Source: Rhodopseudomonas palustris
GTDB lineage: Bacteria > Pseudomonadota > Alphaproteobacteria > Rhizobiales > Xanthobacteraceae
DNA length: 64,000 nt
NCBI GenBank assembly: GCA_016215605.1
Contig: JACRJB010000056.1
Location: forward strand, 1-64,000
Reading direction: 5' to 3'
Part shown: piece after piece, positions 35,686 to 45,089 of the stretch
How the letters are laid out: every line of letters begins with the position of its first letter
Numbering within the stretch: the stretch's first letter is position 1
Notes under the pieces: generated by a model
The model's database searches: none
What the model was told of the DNA's origin: nothing
Seen by the model: only the letters and a program-made list of their open reading frames with translations
Made by a program: the position numbers and the translations under genes

Positions 35686-36600
35686 ATGCTCGCTCCCCTC
35701 GATCTCCGCCTGCTCCAGACGTTCATCGTCCTGGTCCAGACCGGCAGCTTTTCGGAAACCTCACGCCGGCTCGGGCGAACCCAGCCGGCGGTCAGCCTAC
35801 AGCTCAACCGGCTCGAGGACGCGACCGGAGCGCCGCTGTTCACCAAGGTCGGCCGCAAGCTGGTGCTGACCAATCACGGCGAACTCGTGCTCGGCTACGC
35901 CCGGACCATCATGGGCCTGCAGGACGAGCTGCGCTCACGCCTCGCCGCACCCAAGCTCGACGGCCAAGTGGTGCTGGGCATGCCGGACCTGTACGCGGCT
36001 TATCTGCTGCCCGGCATCCTGTCCGACTTCCGCAGCGCCTACCCCAACGTCAATGTCGAGTTGAAATGCGCGCTGTCGAGCAAGCTGATGGCGTCGGTCG
36101 AGCGCGCCGAAATCGACCTTGCGATCGTCACCGGGATGCCTGCGTTCAAGGTCGGCGAGTTGGTGGCCCAGGAAGAACTGGTCTGGGTGGCGTCGGAGCG
36201 CGGCTCGGTCCACCTCGAAAATCCGGTGCCGCTGGCGATGCTGCCGCCAGGCAACATCTTTCGCGATTTCGGCCTTGCGGCGCTGGAAAGCATCGGCCGA
36301 ACCTGGCGGCTTCGCTGCATCAGCGAGAGCATCGGCGGGATCCAGGCGGCGGTGTTCGCCGGCATCGCGGTCAGCGTGGTCGGCAAGAGCTCGGTGCTCC
36401 CCGGCATGCGCACCCTGGGCCGCAGCGACACCTTCCCGGCGCTGCCGAAGGTCGATCTGGTGATGTATCGCTCTGCCCGGCGCGCCAATCCAGCCGCCGA
36501 GGCGCTCGCCAGCGTGATCGTACGGCATTTCGCCAATTCAGCGCTGGCTCCGTCGGCCCGGTTCGTTCGCACCCAGGCCGGCAGCGGCTCTCACGATTAG
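35686..36600 (+). CDS. LysR-family transcriptional regulator
   Basis: 304 residues. The N-terminal HTH reads FSETSRRLGRTQPAVSLQLNRLE; the effector domain follows from about residue 88 (GQVVLGMPDLYAAYLLPGIL). It is divergent from the ABC/hydrolase operon and so is the probable regulator of it, with the transported compound or its product as co-inducer. The C-terminal tail is Ser/Gly-rich. Confidence 0.92.
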   Translation: MLAPLDLRLLQTFIVLVQTGSFSETSRRLGRTQPAVSLQLNRLEDATGAPLFTKVGRKLVLTNHGELVLGYARTIMGLQDELRSRLAAPKLDGQVVLGMPDLYAAYLLPGILSDFRSAYPNVNVELKCALSSKLMASVERAEIDLAIVTGMPAFKVGELVAQEELVWVASERGSVHLENPVPLAMLPPGNIFRDFGLAALESIGRTWRLRCISESIGGIQAAVFAGIAVSVVGKSSVLPGMRTLGRSDTFPALPKVDLVMYRSARRANPAAEALASVIVRHFANSALAPSARFVRTQAGSGSHD

Positions 36601-36650
36601 CTGGGCATTCGACAAGATGAGACGCGGCTCAGCCGCGCAAGTTCAGGCGA

Positions 36651-36803
36651 TCACAGCAGCCGCAGATGCGGTGCGCCGAACGCGATGGCGGCGATCAACC
36701 CGAACGCAGCGATGACTGAGAGGACATCCGCATTCAGCACCGCAGCCGGCCACGCCGGGACGCTGCGGATCGCGCGTGTCTGTGTCGGATTCGGCTGTCG
36801 CAT
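36651..36803 (-). CDS. 50-residue single-TM small protein, unknown
   Basis: The frame from the ATG at 36803 to TGA at 36651 encodes a basic, Thr/Pro-containing head (MRQPNPTQTRAIRSV), a hydrophobic segment (about residues 27-43, VLSVIAAFGLIAAIAFG) and a short tail PHLRLL. GGGAG stands 7 bp before the ATG. These features support a translated small membrane protein. It is divergent from rimO and does not match a family I know. Confidence 0.6.
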   Translation of the reverse strand: MRQPNPTQTRAIRSVPAWPAAVLNADVLSVIAAFGLIAAIAFGAPHLRLL

Positions 36804-37032
36804 CGTTTGACTCCCAAGCTCGCGCGGCACAAGAAAAGCCCGAATTCACCGGCCCGCAAGGCGGCCGGCGAAATAACGACGCCCGTGCCACCGAGGTCCC
36901 GGAACCGGCAAAAATTCCCTCTTTTGGAATCGGCGGGGCGAAACCTGTTCTCGCAGCTCCAAGCGCGGAACCGCCTTGTCAGCGCCACCGAACGGGTTTA
37001 GCTCGGGGCGATCAATCACGCAGTTGGAACCA

Positions 37033-38358
37033 ATGCAGCAGGCGGCCGCGCCAAAGATCAGTTTTGTCTCGCTGGGATGCCCCAAGGCGCTGGTGGATTC
37101 CGAGCGGATCATCACCCGGCTGCGCGCCGAGGGTTACGAACTCGCGCGCCAGCACGATGGCGCCGATCTCGTCATCGTCAACACCTGCGGCTTCCTCGAC
37201 AGCGCCAAGCAGGAATCGCTGGCCGCGATCGGCGACGCGATGGCGGCGAATGGCAAGGTCATCGTCACCGGCTGCATGGGCGCCGAGCCCGAGCAGATCG
37301 AGGCCGCCTACCCCGGCGTGCTGTCGATCACCGGTCCGCAGCAATATGAGAGCGTGCTCGACGCGGTGCATCGCGCCAAGCCGGCGCTGCACAATCCGCA
37401 TCTCGATCTGGTGCCGGAGCAAGGCATCCGCCTGACGCCGCGGCACTACGCTTACTTGAAGATTTCAGAAGGCTGCAACAATCGCTGCAGCTTCTGCATC
37501 ATTCCGAAGCTGCGCGGCGATCTCGCCTCGCGCTCCGCCGCCGACGTGCTGCGCGAAGCCGAGAAGCTGGTCGCGGCCGGCGTCAAGGAACTGCTGGTGA
37601 TCTCGCAGGACACCTCGGCCTATGGGGTCGACCTGAAGTACGCGACCAGCCCGTGGAAGGACCGCAGCGTCCGCGCCAAATTCATCGATCTCGCCCGCGA
37701 GCTCGGCGACCTCGGAGCATGGGTGAGATTACACTACGTCTACCCCTACCCGCATGTCGACGAAGTCATCGGGCTGATGACCGAGGGCAAGGTGCTGCCG
37801 TATCTCGACATCCCGTTCCAGCACGCCAGCCCCGACGTGCTCAAGCTGATGAAGCGCCCGGCCGCGCAGGACAAGACGCTCGACCGCATCAAGCGCTGGC
37901 GCGCCGAGTGCCCCGATCTCGCGCTGCGTTCGACCTTCATCGTCGGCTTCCCCGGCGAGACCGAGCGCGACTTCGAATTCCTGCTCGACTGGCTCGACGA
38001 AGCCGAGATCGATCGCCTGGGCGCCTTCAAATACGAGCCGGTCGCCGGCGCGCCGTCGAATGCGCTCGAAGGTCAGGTGCCGGACGAGGTCAAGCAGGAG
38101 CGCTGGAACCGGCTGATGGCGCGCCAACAGGCGATCTCGGCGCGGCGGCTGAAGCGCAAGGTCGGCACCCGGCAACAGATCATCATCGACGAGATCGGCC
38201 CCACCGTCGCCAAGGGCCGCTCCAAAGCCGACGCGCCGGAGATCGACGGCAGCGTGTATCTGACAAGCCGCCGTCCGCTCCGCGTCGGCGAGATCGTCAC
38301 CGCCAAGATCGACCGCGCCGATGCGTACGACCTGCACGGGACGGTCGCGGGGTTCTGA
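37033..38358 (+). CDS. rimO: Ribosomal protein S12 methylthiotransferase
   Basis: 441 residues, the family's length. The N-terminal MTTase domain has its three Cys (VSLGCPK, VNTCGF, TGCMG); the radical-SAM motif [11 protein letters not shown] follows near residue 153-163, and the C-terminal TRAM domain is present. It methylthiolates Asp88/89 of S12. I start at the ATG at 37033 ([15 protein letters not shown]); the upstream ATG at 36976 gives an extension without conserved content. Confidence 0.95.
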   Translation: MQQAAAPKISFVSLGCPKALVDSERIITRLRAEGYELARQHDGADLVIVNTCGFLDSAKQESLAAIGDAMAANGKVIVTGCMGAEPEQIEAAYPGVLSITGPQQYESVLDAVHRAKPALHNPHLDLVPEQGIRLTPRHYAYLKISEGCNNRCSFCIIPKLRGDLASRSAADVLREAEKLVAAGVKELLVISQDTSAYGVDLKYATSPWKDRSVRAKFIDLARELGDLGAWVRLHYVYPYPHVDEVIGLMTEGKVLPYLDIPFQHASPDVLKLMKRPAAQDKTLDRIKRWRAECPDLALRSTFIVGFPGETERDFEFLLDWLDEAEIDRLGAFKYEPVAGAPSNALEGQVPDEVKQERWNRLMARQQAISARRLKRKVGTRQQIIIDEIGPTVAKGRSKADAPEIDGSVYLTSRRPLRVGEIVTAKIDRADAYDLHGTVAGF

Positions 38359-38382
38359 GTGCCATAGCGCCGGCTCTTTTCA

Positions 38383-38639
38383 CCTCGCCCCGCCCTTTGG
38401 CGGGGAGAGGTCGGCGCGCAGCGCCGGGTGAGGGGCATGGCACTGCGCACGCCGAAAAGCCAGCCTCACCGGTCGGCACGCAGCGTCGAAGTCAAAACTC
38501 ATCAAGGTGATTGTCGAAAGGGCCAGCTACACGACCCGAGCGGCGCCGCGTCTGTTTAGACGCCATGCCCGGCCCCTCACCCGCCGGCAAAGCTTGCGCT
38601 TCGCCGGCGACCTCTCCCCGCTAAGGGCGGGGAGAGGTT
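38383..38639. repeat. Inverted pair of GGCGGGGAGAGGTCGG-type palindromic elements
   Basis: A left copy at 38383-38436 (CCCCGCCCTTTGGCGGGGAG, then AGGTCGGCGCGCAGCGCCGG and GTGAGGGGC) and a right copy at 38572-38639 on the opposite strand carry the same blocks with different centres. Together they fill most of the 286-bp gap between convergent rimO and the quinone oxidoreductase gene, so they may serve as terminators. The rest of the gap holds no gene. Confidence 0.8.
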
Positions 38640-38644
38640 AGAAA

Positions 38645-39622
38645 TTACGGCTTCAGAATCGAAGCGCCCGTCGTCACGCGCCCTTCCAGATCGATATGCG
38701 CCTTGGCGGCGTCCTTCAGCGCGTAGGCGTGATTGATCGGGACGTGCAGCTTGCCCTCGATCACCGCCGAGAACAGCGTGTCGGCGCCTTCGATCAGTTC
38801 CTTGCGGGTGCCGACATAGTCGTTGAGCTTCGGCCTCGTCGCGAACAGCGAGCCGTGATTGTTGAGCTCGGCGAGCGCGAACGGCGGCACCGGGCCGGAG
38901 GCGTTGCCGAACGACACGAACAGGCCGCGCGGCTTGATGCAGGACAACGAGCCCGGGAACGTCGTCTTGCCGACGCCGTCATAGACCACGTCGCAGAGTT
39001 CGTTGCGACTGATCTGCTTGACCCGCGCCACCCAGTCTTCCTCGTTGTAGAGGATGACGTGGTCGCAGCCATTCGCCAGCGCCAGGTCGGCCTTGGCCTT
39101 GGAGCCGACGGTGCCGATGACGTGTGCGCCCAGCGCCCTCGCCCATTGGCACGCCAGCAGGCCGATGCCGCCGGCCGCGGCGTGGATCAGCACGCGATGG
39201 CCGGGCTCGACCTTGAAGGTCTTGTGCAGCAGGTACCACACCGTCAGCCCCTTGAGCATCAGCACGGCGCCCTGCTCGTAGGTGATGTGGTCGGGCAGCT
39301 TGACCAGCTTGGCGGCTTCGATGTTGCGCTCGGTGGCGTAGCCGCCGAGGTTGGAATAATAGGCGACGCGATCACCGGGGTGGAAATTGGTGACATGCGG
39401 GCCGACCGACACCACCTCGCCCGCCGCTTCGTTGCCGGCGATGAACGGCATCGTCGGCGCCTTGTACAGACCGGTGCGGAAATACACGTCGATGAAGTTC
39501 AGGCCGACGGCGTGCTGACGGATCCGGACCTCGCCGTCTCCCGGCGGCGGCAGTTCGATCGCCTCGTACACCAGCGCTTCCGGTCCGCCGACCTGATGCA
39601 CCCGCACCGCTTTCGTCATCAT
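38645..39622 (-). CDS. qor: NADPH:quinone oxidoreductase (zeta-crystallin type)
   Basis: 325 residues of the zinc-lacking medium-chain dehydrogenase family. The quinone-reductase N-terminus (VHQVGGPEALVYE), GLNFIDVYFRTGLYKAPTMP and the nucleotide site HAAAGGIGLLACQWARALG are all typical of Qor. Catalytic zinc ligands are absent, as expected. Two consecutive ATGs (39622, 39619) follow AAGGGG; either could be used. Confidence 0.92.
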   Translation of the reverse strand: MMTKAVRVHQVGGPEALVYEAIELPPPGDGEVRIRQHAVGLNFIDVYFRTGLYKAPTMPFIAGNEAAGEVVSVGPHVTNFHPGDRVAYYSNLGGYATERNIEAAKLVKLPDHITYEQGAVLMLKGLTVWYLLHKTFKVEPGHRVLIHAAAGGIGLLACQWARALGAHVIGTVGSKAKADLALANGCDHVILYNEEDWVARVKQISRNELCDVVYDGVGKTTFPGSLSCIKPRGLFVSFGNASGPVPPFALAELNNHGSLFATRPKLNDYVGTRKELIEGADTLFSAVIEGKLHVPINHAYALKDAAKAHIDLEGRVTTGASILKP

Positions 39623-39716
39623 CGTCCCCTTGGGTATTTCTGTATTGCGCAACCGAAGGCCATCCTCGCGGCGTTGTCAACCGACCGCCGCGCACCGCGC
39701 TGCATCGCAACGGGCA

Positions 39717-40439
39717 TCACCGCGGCTTGACGCGGTTGCGCTTGGCCAGCACGTTGAAGAACTCGACCGCCCCCGAAAACAGAATCGCAAAATAGATGTA
39801 TCCGCGGGGGATGTGAAACTGGAAACCGTCGGCGACCAGCGCGACGCCGATCAGCACCAGGAAGGCCAGCGCCAGCATCTTGGTGGTCGGATGTTCGGCG
39901 ACGAAACGCGCCACCGGTCCCGACGACACGTACATCACCGCCATCGCAATCAGCACCGCGGCGACCATGATCTCGATGTCCTGGGCCATGCCGATCGCGG
40001 TGATGATCGAGTCGATCGAGAACACAAGATCGATGATCACCACCTGGACGATCACCCAGAAGAACGCGGCCTTGACGTCGGCGCCCTTGTGCTCGCTCTC
40101 GCGCGCCTCGACCTCGGCGTGGATCTCATGCGTCGCCTTGGCGATCAGGAACAGGCCGCCGACGATCAGGATGATGTCGCGCCAGGAGAAGCCGCGATCG
40201 AACAGCGTGAACACCGGCTCCTTCAGGCCGATCAGCCAAAACAGCAAGCTCAGCAGGATCAGCCGGAAGATCAGCGCCAGCGCCAGGCCGATCTGGCGGG
40301 CGCGCGTCGCCTGCGGCTCCGGCAGCCGTGACACCAGCACGGATAGAAAGATGACGTTGTCGATCCCGAGCACGATCTCGAGCGCAGTCAGTGTCAGCAG
40401 AGCAGCCCAGGCTTCCGGGCTGTAAATCAGGTCGATCAT
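39717..40439 (-). CDS. TerC-family integral membrane protein
   Basis: 240 residues with about seven hydrophobic segments. The TerC signatures LEIVLGIDNVIFLSVL in TM1 and VVIIDLVFSIDSIITAIGM near the middle carry the conserved Asp residues. TerC proteins are linked to metal (Mn2+) efflux during secretion and to tellurite resistance. The ATG at 40439 overlaps the pcs stop by 4 bp, so the two are co-expressed. Confidence 0.92.
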   Translation of the reverse strand: MIDLIYSPEAWAALLTLTALEIVLGIDNVIFLSVLVSRLPEPQATRARQIGLALALIFRLILLSLLFWLIGLKEPVFTLFDRGFSWRDIILIVGGLFLIAKATHEIHAEVEARESEHKGADVKAAFFWVIVQVVIIDLVFSIDSIITAIGMAQDIEIMVAAVLIAMAVMYVSSGPVARFVAEHPTTKMLALAFLVLIGVALVADGFQFHIPRGYIYFAILFSGAVEFFNVLAKRNRVKPR

Positions 40440-41170
40440 TGTCGGACTCGTTGATACAGCCGGATGGCTGCGTCGGCGCAGCCTATATACAGTGCGATGG
40501 CGCACAATGTGATAGTGACCGGCGCCGCGACGTCGAAGTGTCGCATGATCACGTACACCGCCAGCACCGCCCAGACCGCGATCAGCACCAGGTTGAATCG
40601 GCGCAGCCGTGCAACGCGGACCGGATGCAGCACGTTGAACGGGACGAAGGTCAGCACGATCAGCGCGGCGATGCCGAGGCTGGCGGCGATCGCCGGCGGG
40701 TGCAGCAGAAACAGGTAGAACGCGGCGGCATTCCACAGCGCCGGGAAGCCGCGGAAGTGATTGTCGGCCGTCTTCATCCGGCGATCGGCGAAATACAACG
40801 CCGAACTCATGACGATGCCGACCCCGAGCACCGGCGCCGCGATCGGCATCAACAGGCCGCTCGCGGTGATCGCGTAGGCCGGCACGAACACGTAGGTGAC
40901 GAAATCGACCACCAGGTCGAGCACGTCGCCCGACCAGTCCGGCTGCACGCGCTCGACGTGTAGCCGCCGCGCCAGCGGTCCGTCGACGGCGTCGACCAGC
41001 AGCGCGACACCGAGCCAGCCGAACATCGCCGCCCAATGCTGGCGGACCGCTTCCAGCAGCGACAGCAGCGCGAGGCCGGCGCCGACGGCGGTCAACAGAT
41101 GCACCGAAAACGCGGCGATGCGCTGGGTGCGCGAAGCCGGCGGGGATGGCGGCGGGAGCGGCGGGGTCAT
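40436..41170 (-). CDS. pcs: Phosphatidylcholine synthase
   Basis: 244 residues. The CDP-alcohol phosphotransferase motif is complete: DGPLARR followed by GDVLDLVVD, within a membrane protein of about seven TM. The block WSGDVLDLVVDFVTYVFVPA and LTFVPFNVLHPVRVARLR match rhizobial Pcs, which makes phosphatidylcholine from CDP-diacylglycerol and choline. It overlaps the terC-like gene. Confidence 0.92.
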   Translation of the reverse strand: MTPPLPPPSPPASRTQRIAAFSVHLLTAVGAGLALLSLLEAVRQHWAAMFGWLGVALLVDAVDGPLARRLHVERVQPDWSGDVLDLVVDFVTYVFVPAYAITASGLLMPIAAPVLGVGIVMSSALYFADRRMKTADNHFRGFPALWNAAAFYLFLLHPPAIAASLGIAALIVLTFVPFNVLHPVRVARLRRFNLVLIAVWAVLAVYVIMRHFDVAAPVTITLCAIALYIGCADAAIRLYQRVRQ

Positions 41171-41304
41171 TGGACGATCTGCATATCAGGTCCGGGTCGC
41201 TTCTGCCTACCGCGCCGCGCGGCGTTCGGTCGCGCAACCTGCAGGGAACCTTAATGTTTCACGGCGGGCTTGAAATCGGCGCGGCGACTGACGATTGTCT
41301 TGCC

Positions 41305-42501
41305 ATGACACAGAGCCTGCTTCAGCCCAACAGTTACGACGTCATCGTGGTCGGCGGCGGTCCCGCCGGTCTCGCCGCCGCGATCGCGGTCGCCGAGACC
41401 GGGGCGCTCACCGCCCTGATCGCCCGCAAAGTGCCCTATGCGGACAACCGCACCACGGCGTTGCTCGGCGATTCCATCGACCTGCTGGAGAAGCTCGACG
41501 TCTGGCGGCGTTGCGCCGGCAAAGCCGCCGCGCTGCGGACGATGCGGCTGGTCGACGACACCGCCCGGCTGATCCGCGCGCCCGAGGTGCGGTTCACCTC
41601 CGACGAGATCGGGATGGATGCGTTCGGCTTCAACATCGAGAATCGCAACCTGATGGTCGCGCTCGAAGAGCGCGCCGCCGAGGTCACCAATCTCGACAGG
41701 TTCGACGACGAGGCCGAATCCGTCGTCCCCGGCGACGAGGCGGCCGAGGTCCGAACCCGCCAGGGCCAGGTGCTGTCGTCGCGGCTGGTGGTCGGCGCCG
41801 ACGGCCGTGCCTCGCAATGCCGGCAGGCCGCCGGCATCACCGGCAGCAGCCGCGCGCTCGAGCAGTCGGCGCTCACCTTCAACGTCGCCACCGCGCGGCC
41901 GCATCACAACGTTTCGACCGAATTCCACACGCCCGAGGGGCCCTGCGTCTTCGTGCCCCTGCCCGGCCGGCGGATGAGCATCGTCTGGGTCGCCGCGCCG
42001 AAGGAAGCGCAGCGGCTGATGGCGCTCAGCGACGACGACTTGGCGGCCGCCGCCGAAAAGCAGTCGCATTCGATCGTCGGCCGGCTCAGCGTCGAGCCCG
42101 GCCGCAATCTGTTTCCACTCGCGATCGAGAAGCCGAGCGCCTACGGCCGGCAGCGGATCGTGCTGGTCGGCGAAGCCGCCCATGTCGTGCCGCCGATCGG
42201 CGCGCAGGGCCTGAACATGGGACTGCGCGACGCCGGCGACATTGCCGAGATCGTTCAGGATGCGATGGCGCGCGACCAGGATCCGGGCAGCGATGCGGTG
42301 ATCGCACGGTTCGGCCGTGCCCGCGGCGCCGACGTCGCCAGCCGCACCTTCGCCATCGACATCGCCAACCGCACGCTGCTGAGCAATCTGTTGCCGGCGC
42401 AGGCAGCGCGCGCGGTTGGCATGCAGTTGATCAGTTCGGTCGGCCCGCTGCGGCGGCTGGCGATGCGCGAAGGGCTGTCGCCGTTCTGGCGCTCGCTGTG
42501 A
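41305..42501 (+). CDS. UbiH/COQ6-family FAD monooxygenase
   Basis: 398 residues from the ATG at 41305. The N-terminal dinucleotide motif VIVVGGGPAGLAAAIAVAE, and the second FAD motif GEAAHVVPPIGAQGLNMGLRD, are intact, as expected for ubiquinone-ring hydroxylases. An in-frame ATG at 41254 with AGGGAA upstream would add 17 residues and is a real alternative start. The exact ring position hydroxylated (UbiH, UbiF, UbiI or UbiL role) cannot be read from sequence. Confidence 0.88.
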   Translation: MTQSLLQPNSYDVIVVGGGPAGLAAAIAVAETGALTALIARKVPYADNRTTALLGDSIDLLEKLDVWRRCAGKAAALRTMRLVDDTARLIRAPEVRFTSDEIGMDAFGFNIENRNLMVALEERAAEVTNLDRFDDEAESVVPGDEAAEVRTRQGQVLSSRLVVGADGRASQCRQAAGITGSSRALEQSALTFNVATARPHHNVSTEFHTPEGPCVFVPLPGRRMSIVWVAAPKEAQRLMALSDDDLAAAAEKQSHSIVGRLSVEPGRNLFPLAIEKPSAYGRQRIVLVGEAAHVVPPIGAQGLNMGLRDAGDIAEIVQDAMARDQDPGSDAVIARFGRARGADVASRTFAIDIANRTLLSNLLPAQAARAVGMQLISSVGPLRRLAMREGLSPFWRSL

Positions 42502-42504
42502 GCT

Positions 42505-43458
42505 TCACAGCAGCGGCATCTGGCCGGTCCTGATCAGCCACATCACGGTGGTGAGCGTCACCACCGAGACGAAGGTGCCGATCAGCACCGCGACCGACGC
42601 CGGCTCGACCCAGGTGTTGTACTGCCGGGCGATCACGAACACGTTGAGCGCCGGCGGCAGCGACGCCATCAGCACCGCGGTGCCGGCCCACTCCGGCGTG
42701 AACGGCCCGAAAGCGAGCATCAGCCCGAGCACGATCAGCGGATGCAGCAGCAGTTTCACGCCGATCAGGGCCGGGATCTCCCACGGCACCCGGCCGAACG
42801 GCCGCAGCGCCACGGTCACACCCAACGTGAACAGCGCCACCGGCGCCGCCGCGTTCTGCAGAAACTGCAGCGTGTTGTCGACCGCGGCCGGCAGATGCAC
42901 ATGGAACGCCGCAGCGGCGGCGCCGCAATAGGCCGCGACGATCAACGGGTGCAGCACGATCTCGCGGACGACGTGGACGATCGTCGGCAGCAGCGGGCGG
43001 CGCTCGCCGGACGTCAGCGCCATCGCCAGCGGCACGATCGAGAACAGAAAGATGCTGTCGAAGCAGAAGATCAGCGCCACCGGCACCGCCGCCTTGGTGC
43101 CCAGCACCGCCAGTGCCAGGCCCGGGCCCATGTAGCCGATGTTGCCGTAGCCGCCGGACAGGCTCGCCATCGTGGCTTCGCGCAGCGACAGGCCGCCGAT
43201 GGCCCGGCCGATCAATCCGGAGAGGAAGAACGCGCACGCGGTGCCGAGCGTGGTCGCCAGCACGAACGGCAGGTTGTTGAGTTCCTCGAACGGCGTCTTC
43301 GACATGATCCGGAAGAACAGCGCCGGCAGCGACACGTACAGCAGGAAGAAGTTCATCCAGGCCAGGCCGTTTTCCGGCAGCCGCTTCAGCCGGCCACAGG
43401 CGAAGCCGACGAAGATCAGCCCGAAATACGGTAGCGCGAGGTTCAGAATATCGATCAT
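42505..43458 (-). CDS. AEC-family transporter (auxin efflux carrier-like)
   Basis: 317 residues with about ten hydrophobic segments in two repeats: MIDILNLALPYFGLIFVGF at the start, GNIGYMGPGLALAVLG in the middle, and FVIARQYN near the C-terminus, all typical of the AEC/MleP family that moves malate or other anions. The start at 43458 has GGC-rich surroundings and no strong ribosome site. It converges with the UbiH-family gene with a 3-bp gap and may be co-regulated with hydA upstream. Confidence 0.87.
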   Translation of the reverse strand: MIDILNLALPYFGLIFVGFACGRLKRLPENGLAWMNFFLLYVSLPALFFRIMSKTPFEELNNLPFVLATTLGTACAFFLSGLIGRAIGGLSLREATMASLSGGYGNIGYMGPGLALAVLGTKAAVPVALIFCFDSIFLFSIVPLAMALTSGERRPLLPTIVHVVREIVLHPLIVAAYCGAAAAAFHVHLPAAVDNTLQFLQNAAAPVALFTLGVTVALRPFGRVPWEIPALIGVKLLLHPLIVLGLMLAFGPFTPEWAGTAVLMASLPPALNVFVIARQYNTWVEPASVAVLIGTFVSVVTLTTVMWLIRTGQMPLL

Positions 43459-43551
43459 GTGGGGCTGCTGCGGGGGCCGGCGGTCGGGGGGACATGACCG
43501 GTATCAGGGAAACCGGGGCCGCGCCACGTCGCACGAACACCCGCTGTGCAT

Positions 43552-43597
43552 GGCAGGGCTGAGGGCCTGCCACGAGCCAACGTCGAGAATCGTTGGC
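43552..43597. repeat. Two adjacent inverted repeats between hydA and the AEC gene
   Basis: GGCAGG-N8-CCTGCC (43552-43571) and GCCAACG-N8-CGTTGGC (43576-43597) lie in the 155-bp gap. Neither has a T tract, so they are weak as terminators; they may be a transcript processing structure or protein sites. Confidence 0.4.
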
Positions 43598-43613
43598 GCC
43601 TGCCGGCGCCGCC

Positions 43614-45089
43614 TCACTGCCCCAACGCTTCGCCCTCGCCCACCGCCGCCCCGCGGCGCGTCGTGCTTTGCCACTCGGCGGCCGGGTATTTGGTCGTGGT
43701 GCGCTTGAGGAAGCCGCCATGCCCGAGGGGGCCGACCACGTCGCCGTGCGCGAACACGCATGTGCCGCGGACGAAGGTCGCGACCGGCCAGCCCGTGACT
43801 TTCTGTCCCTCATAGGGCGTGTAGTCGGGACCGTGATGCATCAGGCCCTGCGTGATCGTGACCTCGCGGTTCGGGTCCCACACCACCAGGTCGGCGTCGA
43901 CGCCGGGGGCGATCGTGCCCTTGCGCGGATACAGCCCGTACATCTTGGCGTGGTTGGTCGAGGTCAAGGCGACGAACTCGTTGACCGAGATCCGACCGCC
44001 GACGACGCCGCGCGAGAACAGGATCGGCAGCCGCGTCTCGACGCCTGGAATGCCGTTCGGCACCCAGCGGAACGAGGTGCGGGCGCGCGGATTGAGCTTG
44101 CCGGTCGGGCCCTCGTACATGAACGGGGAATGATCCGACGAGAACGTGCTGAATACGCCGCCCTTCAGACCTTCCCATATCGCTTCCCAATTGGCCTCGT
44201 CGCGCGGCGGCGGCGAGCAGACGTATTTGCCGCCACTCTCGTCCATGTTGAGACCCTTCAGGTCCTCGGCGGTCAGCGCGACGTATTGCGGACAGGTTTC
44301 GGCGAACACCTTGAGGCCGCGCTGCTGCGCCCAGCGGATCTGCTCCATCGGCTCGCGGCCTGAGACGTGCACGATCATGATCGGCACATCGATCAGTTCG
44401 GCGTGGCTGATCGCCCGGTGGGTGGCTTCGCGCTCGACCACCTGCGGCCGTGATGCGGCGTGGTAGTACGGCGCGGTCTTACCGGCCCGCTCCAGCCGCT
44501 CGGTGAGAAAGCGGATCGCGTCGTACCCCTCGCAATGGACCATCACCAGCGCCGAGCACTCCTTGGCGCATTCGAACACGTCGAGCAGTTGCCGATCGTT
44601 CAGCACCATGTCGTCGTAGGTCATGAAAACCTTGAACGACGAATAGCCGTCATTGACCAGCGAAGGCAGCTCCTGACCGATCACGCTCGGCGTCGGATCG
44701 GTGATGATGAGATGGAAGCCGTAGTCGCAATAGGACTTGCCTTCGGCCTCGCTATGATACGCCGCGACCGCATGGCGCAGCGACTCGCCGCGGCGCTGCA
44801 GCGCGAATGGGATCAGCGTGGTGTTGCCGCCGGCGACCGCCGACCTCGTGCCGGTTTCGAAATCGTCCGCCAGCATGACGCCGCCCGCCCCCGGCTGCGC
44901 CAAATGCACGTGGCTGTCGATGCCCCCGGGCATCACCAGCAGGCCGCGCGCATCGAACGTCTCGCCGCCGGTTGTGATGGTCTCGGCGACCGCGATGATG
45001 CGGCCGTCGCGGATGCCGATGTCGGCTTTGATGGTGTCGGATGCGGTGACGACGGTCCCGCCGCGCACCACCAGGTCATAGGCTTCCAC
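43614..45089 (-). CDS. hydA: Dihydropyrimidinase / D-hydantoinase
   Basis: 491 residues with a GTG start at 45089, supported by GGAGG 5 bp upstream; a longer frame to 45113 is not. The metal-binding HVH (IDSHVHLAQP), the carbamylated Lys in SSFKVFMTYDD, the metal-ligand His in MVHCEG and HVSG, and SDHSPF near residue 327 all match the cyclic-amidohydrolase family. It hydrolyses dihydrouracil, dihydrothymine or hydantoins. No other pyrimidine-catabolism gene is adjacent in this window. Confidence 0.92.
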   Translation of the reverse strand: MEAYDLVVRGGTVVTASDTIKADIGIRDGRIIAVAETITTGGETFDARGLLVMPGGIDSHVHLAQPGAGGVMLADDFETGTRSAVAGGNTTLIPFALQRRGESLRHAVAAYHSEAEGKSYCDYGFHLIITDPTPSVIGQELPSLVNDGYSSFKVFMTYDDMVLNDRQLLDVFECAKECSALVMVHCEGYDAIRFLTERLERAGKTAPYYHAASRPQVVEREATHRAISHAELIDVPIMIVHVSGREPMEQIRWAQQRGLKVFAETCPQYVALTAEDLKGLNMDESGGKYVCSPPPRDEANWEAIWEGLKGGVFSTFSSDHSPFMYEGPTGKLNPRARTSFRWVPNGIPGVETRLPILFSRGVVGGRISVNEFVALTSTNHAKMYGLYPRKGTIAPGVDADLVVWDPNREVTITQGLMHHGPDYTPYEGQKVTGWPVATFVRGTCVFAHGDVVGPLGHGGFLKRTTTKYPAAEWQSTTRRGAAVGEGEALGQ

